Source of the DNA: Spirochaetota bacterium
GTDB taxonomy: Bacteria > Spirochaetota > Spirochaetia > ARS1246
Assembly: GCA_024275515.1 (NCBI GenBank)
Contig: JAJRYZ010000124.1
Location: forward strand, 1 to 34,508
Length of the DNA stretch: 34,508 nucleotides
Direction: 5' to 3'
Shown: positions 18,030-25,965 of the stretch, one piece after another
Position numbering within the stretch: the stretch's first letter is position 1
How the letters are laid out: the number at the start of each line of letters is the position of its first letter
Notes under the pieces: generated by a model
Databases searched by the model: none
Told to the model about the DNA's origin: nothing
Seen by the model: only the letters and a program-made list of their open reading frames with translations
Translations under genes and position numbers: made by a program

Positions 18030-18057
18030 ATATCGGAGTGTTGGCTGTTCGGCTTGA
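18030..18057 (-). promoter_or_regulatory. Candidate sigma-28 (FliA)-like promoter for flgFGAIJ
   Basis: Reverse strand TCAA-N16-TCCGATAT, similar to TAAA-N15-GCCGATAA, about 30 nt upstream of the flgF start. Confidence 0.4.
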
Positions 18058-18079
18058 CGCCGGGAAGAAGCGGCCGCGC

Positions 18080-18108
18080 TTGATTATTTGGACGCCTTCG
18101 GATACTTT
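18080..18108 (+). promoter_or_regulatory. Candidate promoter for tRNA-Thr
   Basis: TTGATT (18080-18085), 17 nt, TACTTT (18103-18108), 28 nt before the tRNA. Confidence 0.45.
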
Positions 18109-18136
18109 TTCAACGCCGTCGTCAAACGGACACCGG

Positions 18137-18208
18137 GCCAGAATAGCTCAGTGGCAGAGCAGCTCACTCGTAATGAGCAGGTCATGGGTTCGAGTCCCAT
18201 TTCTGGCT
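18137..18208 (+). tRNA. tRNA-Thr (CGT)
   Basis: GCCAGAATAGCTCAGTGGCAGAGCAGCTCACTCGTAATGAGCAGGTCATGGGTTCGAGTCCCATTTCTGGCT; loop CTCGTAA gives anticodon CGT. Confidence 0.95.
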
Positions 18209-18334
18209 TTCCCGTGATCGGCACGGGACCGCCCCGCCGCGGTAGGCGTGGGGCGGCCCTCCGCCGGCACGTTACGCGCGCCGGAGGGAGAGGCGACCAC
18301 GACGCCTTTTTCACGGCGCACGTTCTCGTCGGGC

Positions 18335-18985
18335 TTATTCACCTTTCTGCGAGTTCCGCCGCGACTGCACGAAGCGGGCGAAGTCGTTGATGTTTTGCAC
18401 GATGATCTTGTCCGGATAGAGTTCGATCCGGCGCTGCGAGGCGAAATGGTTGAGTATTCCCCGGCACGTGTCGGGGGACATTCCCGCCCAGTGGGCGATG
18501 TCGTCGATCGACGACCTGAACTCGCGTACGTTCGACTCGTCGGACCCGGCGGGATTTGTTTCATCGAGCATCAGGAAAACGTCGGCAACTCGCGCCTGGA
18601 TGTCCTCAAGAGTCAGTATCATAAACCGTAGCTTCTGGTCGTATATCCGTTTGGTGAGCAGTTTGAGCAACTTCAAGGCGATCTGCGGGTTGCCCATCAT
18701 TAACACTTCGAAATTCTCGCGGTTGAACTCGAGCGCTTTGACGGCGTCAAGAGCGATGGCCGAAGCGCTTCTCGGCGCCTCCTCGAGAATGGCCATCTCT
18801 CCGAATATCTCGCCGGGGTTCAGAATGTCGATGATCTTCTCGATGTCGTCCATGATCTTAACGATCTGGACGCGACCGGTTTGGATCAGATAGAAAGTGT
18901 CGCCCGGCTCGTATTCACAAAAAACGATATCTCCTGGGTCAAACGTAACCGCAAACCGCTCGAACAGGGACATATCCAACGCCAT
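18335..18985 (-). CDS. Crp/Fnr-like cyclic-nucleotide-binding protein
   Basis: 216 aa; FCEYEPGDTFYLIQTGRVQIVK ... ILNPGEIFGEMAILEEAPRSASAIA (cNMP-binding fold); C-terminal HTH-like SIDDIAHWAGMSPDTCRGILNHFASQRRIEL. Confidence 0.88.
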   Translation of the reverse strand: MALDMSLFERFAVTFDPGDIVFCEYEPGDTFYLIQTGRVQIVKIMDDIEKIIDILNPGEIFGEMAILEEAPRSASAIALDAVKALEFNRENFEVLMMGNPQIALKLLKLLTKRIYDQKLRFMILTLEDIQARVADVFLMLDETNPAGSDESNVREFRSSIDDIAHWAGMSPDTCRGILNHFASQRRIELYPDKIIVQNINDFARFVQSRRNSQKGE

Positions 18986-18995
18986 GCAACTCCGC

Positions 18996-19985
18996 CTATA
19001 GCTTCCGCAACGCTTTCTTCGCTTTCCGGTGCGCAGACGCCTCTTGAGACGTCATGCTCAGAATCTTCGTATAGAAACTCTTCGCCTTCGCCGTATTGCC
19101 GTTTTATTCGTAGCACCTACCGACGTAGAACAACGCATCGGGTAAGTCCGGGTGTTTGGGAAATTTCTGAATCATCGCGGTGAAATGTCTCACACACCCG
19201 TCGTAGTCTTCCAGAGAAAAGAGGCAGCGACCGATCTCGAAAACTGATTTGACCGCGTATTCTTGATCCCCCCCGGAATTAACGATACGCTTGAACTCCG
19301 CGAGAGCTTCCTCGTATTTCTGTTGGCTGAAAAGACTTACGGCGTTGTAGTATTCCTTCGCCGCGTCGGACATCGATGCGCCGCTTTGGCTTGGAGACGC
19401 GCTCGTAGTCCCGCTCGACGCCGCGGCGGGCCGCGACCCTCCGCCGCCCTGAACGTATTTTTCGCACAGCTGTATCGAATCGTTCGCATCTGCGGCGAAT
19501 TTGCCCGAGGGATAGTAGGTAAGATACCTGCGAAAGGCGTACAGCGCCTGGCGATACTTTTTGGTGTTGAGGTAGTATTGCCCGATATTGTAGAGGCCTT
19601 CCTCGGGGCTGACCTGCTCTCCCGTGGCGAGTAGATTCCGAACTTGCTTGTGAATCCTTCTCAGTTGCGTAGAAAAAACCTTGAGCATTTTCACGATAAT
19701 GCGTGTGTTCTTCATCGCGATCTGCTCGAACTCGGGCACGGTGAAAGTGATCATCGAAGAGTCCTGCACGACAACGGCCGTCTCTTCGCGCGGGTATTTT
19801 CCGAGCGCCGATTTCACACCAAAAAACTCGCCGGTCTTGATAACGTCTTGCATCTCCTGGCCGGTCTCGATGTCGTTGTACTTCAAAACCACGCGTCCGC
19901 TCTTGAGTATGTATACGCGCTCGTTGAGATCTCCGCGGAAATAAACGATCGAGTTGGCCTTGTACTGAGCGGCTTTTGGCGACAT
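18996..19985 (-). pseudogene. Cyclic-nucleotide-binding domain + TPR protein, interrupted by in-frame TAA at 19104-19106
   Basis: Track ORF 19104..19985 ends ...DALFYVGRCYE*, but the same frame continues NGNTAKAKSFYTKILSMTSQEASAHRKAKKALRKL* to TAG at 18996-18998, completing a TPR. Only 10 nt then separate it from the next gene. Confidence 0.75.
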
Positions 19986-20017
19986 AACTCCTTCCCGACA
20001 ACCCGTTGTCGAGAATC

Positions 20018-20046
20018 AGAATATCAGAAATCTACATGCGTTACAA
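20018..20046 (-). promoter_or_regulatory. Promoter of the cNMP/TPR gene
   Basis: Reverse strand TTGTAA (20046-20041), 17 nt, TATTCT (20023-20018), 32 nt before the ATG. Confidence 0.5.
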
Positions 20047-20085
20047 TGAATCTTACTCCACGACCATCTGCGTCGTCGTGCGCTC

Positions 20086-20115
20086 GCTCTTTCGGCAAAG
20101 AATTGCCGAAAGAGC
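20086..20115. repeat. Perfect 13-bp inverted repeat in a divergent intergenic region
   Basis: GCTCTTTCGGCAA-AGAA-TTGCCGAAAGAGC; no T-tract on either side. Confidence 0.9.
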
Positions 20116-20138
20116 CGATTCAGAGATAGACTACCTGC

Positions 20139-20567
20139 ATGAGGGCGATCCTGGAGACGATGCTTTTCGGCGTTCGGAAGCTGTATGCGGCGCTACTCTC
20201 GACAATTGCGGTCGCCGGATTGGTCACCGTTGTCGCGTTGATCGTCACCTTTCCCCTGTGGTGGGTCTCGTCTCGCGCTCCCGGGCTTTTTTCGGCGGCC
20301 GTAGTGGGAAGTGCGGTCGTCGCGATAGCGGCGTTCGTCGTGGCTCGCGTTCGCGGCTCGATCAGAACCTCTCCCGGTTCGGCAACCGTCTGGACCGTGG
20401 CGGTGAAGCCCGTGCTGCTTTTTTTTCTTCGGGCTGCGGCCGTGTCGGCCGCTGTCTATCTCACCGCCGGTTCCATTTCAGCCGGCAAAACGCCGGCCGC
20501 ATTGCTCGGAGGCGCGGTGACTGTCGTCCTGCTCTCCTTTCTGCTCGGGCGGCATACACGTGAATAG
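20139..20567 (+). CDS. Small integral membrane protein, function unknown
   Basis: 142 aa with several hydrophobic segments (LYAALLSTIAVAGLVTVVALIVTFPLWWV, AAVVGSAVVAIAAFVVA, VAVKPVLLFFLRAAAVSAAVYLTAG, AALLGGAVTVVLLSFLLG); overlaps the next gene start. Confidence 0.7.
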   Translation: MRAILETMLFGVRKLYAALLSTIAVAGLVTVVALIVTFPLWWVSSRAPGLFSAAVVGSAVVAIAAFVVARVRGSIRTSPGSATVWTVAVKPVLLFFLRAAAVSAAVYLTAGSISAGKTPAALLGGAVTVVLLSFLLGRHTRE

Positions 20568-21474
20568 TTCTCGCTCGTCTGCGGCGGCGATTTTGCTTCT
20601 TCTTTTTCCGTTGTTCTCGATCACGGCCGACCCCTATCCCACGATCGAAACACTTGACTCGAAGGACGCGCTCTATCGTCAACTCCAAAGCGATATCGCG
20701 GATTTCCATATTGCCGCCGCTCGCGGCCGGGTTCCCCGGACCGTTTCGTTTTTTTCATACCATCCTCGGCCCACCGACGACCTGTTCAGCGTCGCCGCGC
20801 GGTTGAACACGGGCATTCAGACGTTGGCGACGGTCAACCGTCTGAGCTCTCCGGACGTTTTCTCGAGCCGAAAGGTCCTCGTGGTACCCAATGTCCCGGG
20901 ACTCTACGTCGCCGAGGAGCCCCGAAACGATCTCGAATACATGCTCAACGCCACGTACGCCGCCGAGTTGGTCGTCGCCGAAAGCGTCATAGCCTACACG
21001 CCGTCTGCGACCCGCTATCGTGTTCTTCCCGGAGTCGAGTTTTCCGGTATGGATACGGCCTTTTTCCTCGACATCCTCTTCAGGTTCCCTCTTCCGTCGG
21101 GGGTGGTTTCGTCGTGGTTCGGAGAACGCGCCGATCCGTTTACGGGAAACATACGTTTTCATAACGGTATCGATATTGCGGCGCCGGCGGGTACCGCGGT
21201 TTACGCGTCGCAATCGGGAACCGTCGCGGAGGCGGGCTACGACGGCGTCCTCGGCCGTTACTGCATTATCGAACATCCGTCGGGCTACCGCACCGTCTAC
21301 GGACACCTGTCGCGGCTCGACGTCGAGCCGCAAGAAGAAGTGGAGTCCGGAAACCTCGTCGGGGCGGTCGGCAGTACGGGACGCTCGACCGGTCCCCATT
21401 TGCACTTCGAAATACGAGGTCCGAACGGAGCAAACAACCCCGCTTCCTTTCTGCGCCTGCCGGAGAATCAATGA
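20560..21474 (+). CDS. LysM-like/M23 peptidase family protein
   Basis: 304 aa; LysM-like segment; intact M23 motifs FHNGIDIAAPAGT, YGHLS, GPHLHFEIR; N-terminal signal-like segment; GTG start. Confidence 0.9.
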   Translation: MNSSRSSAAAILLLLFPLFSITADPYPTIETLDSKDALYRQLQSDIADFHIAAARGRVPRTVSFFSYHPRPTDDLFSVAARLNTGIQTLATVNRLSSPDVFSSRKVLVVPNVPGLYVAEEPRNDLEYMLNATYAAELVVAESVIAYTPSATRYRVLPGVEFSGMDTAFFLDILFRFPLPSGVVSSWFGERADPFTGNIRFHNGIDIAAPAGTAVYASQSGTVAEAGYDGVLGRYCIIEHPSGYRTVYGHLSRLDVEPQEEVESGNLVGAVGSTGRSTGPHLHFEIRGPNGANNPASFLRLPENQ

Positions 21475-22448
21475 AGAGACCACGGCGGATCGGCGCATTA
21501 ATAGTCCTTCTGCTCGCATCCTACGCTCCGGCGGCGTCCGCAGAGCGTGTGCGCGGCCCGGTCGTCGAGAGCCGGACGATAGAAGGACCGGGCGCCGTCG
21601 AAATAGCGCTCAAGGCCAACGATCTCGCGGCGGTCTTTTTGGAGAGCGATCCGCGATTGCTCCTCGGAATCGAGCTTGACGTCGAGATTCCTGCACGAGC
21701 GCGCAGCTTCGGGGCGGCCTTTCTTCTGTCCCTCTATTCGGGGGTTACCCCGTCCCCGTCTTCGGCGCGTATGGATTATCACGCGACGACGAAAAGGTTC
21801 GTCCGGCTGGTTCCCGACCGGACCAACACCATTATTGTGCCGTTCTCATTGCCGGCGTCGGTCGAACGTCGTACGCCGGTTCTTGACGGCGTGTCGTACG
21901 ACGCTTCCCCCTTCCTTCTTTCCGTCGAACCGTTTTCAAAGGCGCTTCCCGACAGCTTGGCGGCCGCAACGTTCCGAATCACCGTGCGCGGAGTTTTCGC
22001 AGACTCAGGCGTGCTGGCGCTCGACCTTCAAACGCCGTCGGGTTCTTTTCCGCCCTTCGAAGTAACACTCGACGGAGAAAAGAAACAATACGAACGGAAC
22101 GGCTACGTGCTCGGCCCCGGTGTCCACACGCTGAAAATCACCGCGGAACCCTCTTTCGAATCGATTCGGAACGTGCTCATCAAGGCGGGGCGCGTCAGTC
22201 GAGTGGTCGTCGTGTTCGAAACGGAGAATCCCACCGTTCGAATCGAAGCTCCCGAAGGGGCGGCGATTTATCTGGACGGACAACGTTATCTGCCGGCGAC
22301 GCACCGAACCGTCGAAGTCGTGCCGGGAGAGCATAGTGTGCTCATTCAACTCGGCGATTATGCGATCAGCCGCCGATTCACCGTAGAAAGCGGAAAAGAC
22401 TACACAATCGAGCTGATTCTTGATATTATTGTTGAAGAAACACGATAA
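21471..22448 (+). CDS. Secreted hypothetical protein with PEGA-like C-terminal domain
   Basis: 325 aa; signal-like N-terminus; VRIEAPEGAAIYLDGQRYLPATHRTVEVVPGEHSVLIQLGDYAISRRFTV resembles PEGA. ATGA overlap with the M23 gene. Confidence 0.6.
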   Translation: MKRPRRIGALIVLLLASYAPAASAERVRGPVVESRTIEGPGAVEIALKANDLAAVFLESDPRLLLGIELDVEIPARARSFGAAFLLSLYSGVTPSPSSARMDYHATTKRFVRLVPDRTNTIIVPFSLPASVERRTPVLDGVSYDASPFLLSVEPFSKALPDSLAAATFRITVRGVFADSGVLALDLQTPSGSFPPFEVTLDGEKKQYERNGYVLGPGVHTLKITAEPSFESIRNVLIKAGRVSRVVVVFETENPTVRIEAPEGAAIYLDGQRYLPATHRTVEVVPGEHSVLIQLGDYAISRRFTVESGKDYTIELILDIIVEETR

Positions 22449-22555
22449 TTCGCGTCAATTTCTGTTTATCTTTTTCGCTTTGACGACGATAATAAACATG
22501 TCGGCATTTTTAATATAGTTCCCCTCCCAGTTTACTATATTATGTACCGGCATTA

Positions 22556-22589
22556 CGGCCGATTCGAAAGAATCGGCCGGCTTTTTTTT
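22556..22589 (+). terminator. Intrinsic terminator downstream of the PEGA-like gene
   Basis: CGGCCGATTC-GAAA-GAATCGGCCG followed by GCTTTTTTTT; perfect 10-bp stem with tetraloop. Confidence 0.88.
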
Positions 22590-22665
22590 CTCGCGCCCGC
22601 CACATCGAGATACGTCATGAGGAATCTTGACAAAGCATCCGGCGAGCCCTACCGTACCCGTGAAC

Positions 22666-25158
22666 ATGAAGAAATCCGTCCGAATCGCCGTCGAACTGCT
22701 TATCGGCTCGTGTCTGTTCATAGCCGTAGCCTTTGGTGTCGCGCTTGGGACGGCGCTGGCCGCAAGCAAGAATCTTGAAATCTCGGGCACGCTCGGCGAG
22801 CAAAGGCTTGCACTCCCGTCTCAGATTCTCGATCGCAACGGAAAGCTCATTACCGAGTATTTCGCCGAAGAGAAACGCGATATCGTGTCGATTGACGAGC
22901 TCCCCGCGCACCTGATCTACGCGATGATCACGGCGGAGGACCGAAATTTCTTTTCTCACCGCGGGATCGACGTTCTGGGTACCGTACGAGCCTTCTGGAA
23001 TAACCTTCGCGGTACGTATTTTTCCGGCGCCTCGTCGATCACGCAGCAGGTCGCCGGCGAGCTTTACACCGACCGAAGCGTTATTTCCTACCGGCGCAAG
23101 CTCATCGAACTTTGGTACGCTTTCCAGATGGAGCGGCAATTAACGAAATACCAGATACTCGAGTTGCACATGAACACCGTCTATCTGGGGCACAACACAC
23201 ACGGTGTCGAAGCGGCTTCTCAATTCTACTTCGGCAAATCGGCCCGAGATATCACCTTGGCGGAGGCGGCGATTCTGGTTGTCCAGCTGCGAAGTCCCGC
23301 ACGATACTCGATGCTCAATCATCCGAACGTCGCCCGGGACCGTCAACGGTTGCTTCTCGATCAAATGGTCGAGCTCGGCTACGTAACACAGGAAGAAGCC
23401 GATCGCTCTTTTGAGCTGTTCTGGGACAGCTATGACGTGACGCGCGCCAATACGGCGACGGCCTATTTCGCCAACCGGAGCAAAGCGCCCTATTTCTCCG
23501 AGTACGTCCGTTTGCAACTCGAAGATATTCTTTACGGGTCGCTCGTGGACATTAACCGGGAAGGTTTTGTCATCCATACGACGCTTGATCTCGATATTCA
23601 ACAGGCCGCCGACGAGCAGATGAAAGACGGAATCTTCGGAATCAACGCCCGATATCGGTCCGATACGGCGGAAAGGCTTGAAGCCGCAGATATTTATCAC
23701 ATGCCCGTCATCAACGCGTTGTCGTTGCTGTTCGACATGGAGCAGATCAACGTGGCCGGCACGAAACGGCGCAGAGACGCGGAGCGGTACTACTACTCCA
23801 CGGTCAACCCTATTCTCGATATTCTCTCGATCGAGCTTGACGACACGCGACTTCGGAACCTTGTCCGGGAGGCGCACGGCAAACGCGAGAGCAAGATAAA
23901 ACAGACGACGGTGGAAGGCGCGCTGATTACGCTTGAGAACGGTACCGGACATATTCTTGCAATGGTCGGCGGGAGCGATTTCGAGACGAAGCAGTACAAC
24001 CGGGCCGTCGACGCAACGGTACAACCCGGGTCGGCCTTCAAGCCGCTCTATTACTCCGCGGCGATTTCGTCGCGAATCTTCACCCCGGCGACAATGATCA
24101 TCGACGCCCCCGTGGTCTTTTTCAACGCCGACGGCGAGAAATACGAGCCGACAAACTATCTGGGCGTCTGGATGGGGCCCGTCCGTCTTCGTTTCGCGCT
24201 CGCCAACTCGATGAATGTTCCTTCGGTCAAAGTTCTCGACGCGATCGGATTCGATATGGCCATCGAGCGAGCATCGAGGCTTCTCGGGATGTACGAGTTG
24301 CGCAACGACGAAAACCTGTTTCCACGAAAATACCCGCTCGCGCTCGGCGTGGTCTCGGTCGCGCCGATCAACATGGCGCGGGCGTTTTCGGTTTTCGCCA
24401 ACCAGGGTCGCGCCGTCGACCCGATTGCCATTCGATATATCGAGGATCGCAAGGGCAATATCATTCTTAGATACGAAGAAGAAATGATAAAGGAGCGGCG
24501 GCGCAAAAGTGAGCAAGAGCTTCAGATCCTGACGCCTCAGGAGGCGTATATCATGGTCAGTCTGCTTCAAAGCGTTGTGCAGGAAGGGACCCTGTACCGA
24601 CGTCGCCTGAGCGTCGGCGGTTTCGACGGAATGCCGATGGCGGGAAAGACCGGCACGAACACCAACTGGGCCGACGCGTGGACCGTCGGCTTCTCTCCTT
24701 ACTACACGACGGCCGTCTGGTTCGGCTTCGATCTGCCGGGAGAGTCGCTTGGACGCTATCAGACGGGTGCGACCGCGGCCGGTCCCGTCTGGGCGAAATA
24801 CATGAAGGAGATACATCAGGGTTTGCCGATTCGGGAGTTCGTAAAGCCGGATTCCGGTCTCATTACGCGGCGGGTATGTGCGGTCTCCGGCCTGCTGCCT
24901 ACCGAGTATTGCGACGACGGAATAATCGAAGAGATTTTCCTTGCCGGAACCGAACCCGATACCTTCTGCGACATCCATCCCTACGAGGCCAAGCGAAACG
25001 CGTTTCTCGAGCAAAAGTTGAAGGATCGACTGCTTCTACAGGATTTCTCGATACCCGCGTTCGATCTTCCTTCGTTCGACCTCGGTGGAACCGAGGGCCC
25101 GTCCGAGACGGATCGTCCCGCGGGCGAATCCGGCCAGGCCAATCCGCTGTTGGACTGA
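22666..25158 (+). CDS. Penicillin-binding protein 1A (transglycosylase/transpeptidase)
   Basis: AEDRNFFSHRGIDVLGTVRAFWNNLRG (GT51), GASSITQQVAGE, GSAFKPLYYSAAI, AGKTGTNTNWADAW (KTG). Track start TTG 22627 coincides with TTGACA; ATG 22666 preferred. Confidence 0.94.
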   Translation: MKKSVRIAVELLIGSCLFIAVAFGVALGTALAASKNLEISGTLGEQRLALPSQILDRNGKLITEYFAEEKRDIVSIDELPAHLIYAMITAEDRNFFSHRGIDVLGTVRAFWNNLRGTYFSGASSITQQVAGELYTDRSVISYRRKLIELWYAFQMERQLTKYQILELHMNTVYLGHNTHGVEAASQFYFGKSARDITLAEAAILVVQLRSPARYSMLNHPNVARDRQRLLLDQMVELGYVTQEEADRSFELFWDSYDVTRANTATAYFANRSKAPYFSEYVRLQLEDILYGSLVDINREGFVIHTTLDLDIQQAADEQMKDGIFGINARYRSDTAERLEAADIYHMPVINALSLLFDMEQINVAGTKRRRDAERYYYSTVNPILDILSIELDDTRLRNLVREAHGKRESKIKQTTVEGALITLENGTGHILAMVGGSDFETKQYNRAVDATVQPGSAFKPLYYSAAISSRIFTPATMIIDAPVVFFNADGEKYEPTNYLGVWMGPVRLRFALANSMNVPSVKVLDAIGFDMAIERASRLLGMYELRNDENLFPRKYPLALGVVSVAPINMARAFSVFANQGRAVDPIAIRYIEDRKGNIILRYEEEMIKERRRKSEQELQILTPQEAYIMVSLLQSVVQEGTLYRRRLSVGGFDGMPMAGKTGTNTNWADAWTVGFSPYYTTAVWFGFDLPGESLGRYQTGATAAGPVWAKYMKEIHQGLPIREFVKPDSGLITRRVCAVSGLLPTEYCDDGIIEEIFLAGTEPDTFCDIHPYEAKRNAFLEQKLKDRLLLQDFSIPAFDLPSFDLGGTEGPSETDRPAGESGQANPLLD

Positions 25159-25173
25159 CGGAGGGAGGAGACG

Positions 25174-25545
25174 ATGACGAAATACTCCGGAGATCATCTC
25201 TGGATACGACAGGAGTCCGACGGCTTTCGCGTAGGTCTCACCGACTATGCCCAAAAGGAACTTGGAGAGATCACCTACGTCGAGCTTCCGGAGACCGGGT
25301 TCCATGTCGACGAGGGGGACGTGTTCGGATCGCTCGACTCGCTAAAATCCTCAAGCGATCTATACGCACCCTTTTCCGGCACGATAGTGGCCGTCAACGA
25401 TAAACTAACCGCCCCGGGAGGCGCCGCCCGAATCAATGCCGACCCGGACGGAGACGGTTGGATCGCGATTATTCGTCCGGACGACCGAACTGTTTTCCTG
25501 AGATTGATGGACGAAAACGAATACACGAACTACGTCGGAGCATAG
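25174..25545 (+). CDS. gcvH: Glycine cleavage system H-like lipoyl protein
   Basis: 123 aa; VGLTDYAQKELGEITYVELPE, lipoyl-lysine region FGSLDSLKSSSDLYAPFSGTIVAVN, INADPDGDGWIAII; SD GGAGGAGA. Confidence 0.9.
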   Translation: MTKYSGDHLWIRQESDGFRVGLTDYAQKELGEITYVELPETGFHVDEGDVFGSLDSLKSSSDLYAPFSGTIVAVNDKLTAPGGAARINADPDGDGWIAIIRPDDRTVFLRLMDENEYTNYVGA

Positions 25546-25547
25546 GC

Positions 25548-25940
25548 GTGCAAGTCCATGTCGACGAAATCATCGTCAAAGACCGGATACGTAAGAATCT
25601 CGGCGACTTGAGTCGATTGATGGCGAGTATGCAGACCCACGGGCTCTTGAATCCGATCATAATCACCTCCGGCTATCGACTGATAGCCGGTCACCGACGT
25701 CTCGAGTCCGCGAAACGTTTGGGCTGGCCGACCGTCGAGGCGGTGGTCATGAACGACATCGGAAAGATCGACGAATTGGAGATTGAGCTGGACGAGAATC
25801 TGTATCGAAAGGCATTGACGCCGGACGAGCTTGCCGACGGCTACGAACGTCTCGAAAAGCTCAAGACACCGCCGTTCGTCGTACGATTCCGGCGGAGCGT
25901 CGTCGCGTTTCTTAAGAGGCTCTTCGGGCGCCGGTCGTGA
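25548..25940 (+). CDS. Short ParB/Srx N-terminal-domain protein with basic amphipathic C-terminus
   Basis: GTG 25548 after the gcvH stop: VQVHVDEIIVKDRIRKNLGDLSRLMASMQTHGLLNPIIITSGYRLIAGHRRLESAKRLGW (ParB boxes). Track start 25458 lies inside gcvH and is less likely. Confidence 0.8.
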   Translation: MQVHVDEIIVKDRIRKNLGDLSRLMASMQTHGLLNPIIITSGYRLIAGHRRLESAKRLGWPTVEAVVMNDIGKIDELEIELDENLYRKALTPDELADGYERLEKLKTPPFVVRFRRSVVAFLKRLFGRRS

Positions 25941-25965
25941 CCGGTCCGTTCGCCCTTCGCTCGAT

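Noticed and set aside
18208-18335. GC-rich hairpins after tRNA-Thr as a possible ncRNA
   Set aside because: CCCGTG-ATCG-(G)CACGGG and CCGCCCC...GGGGCGG stems exist but without a promoter or T-tract; probably termination/spacer structure between convergent units.
23140-25014. 624-aa minus-strand ORF inside the PBP1A gene
   Set aside because: Very long, but antisense to an intact PBP1A with all catalytic motifs; explained by codon bias.
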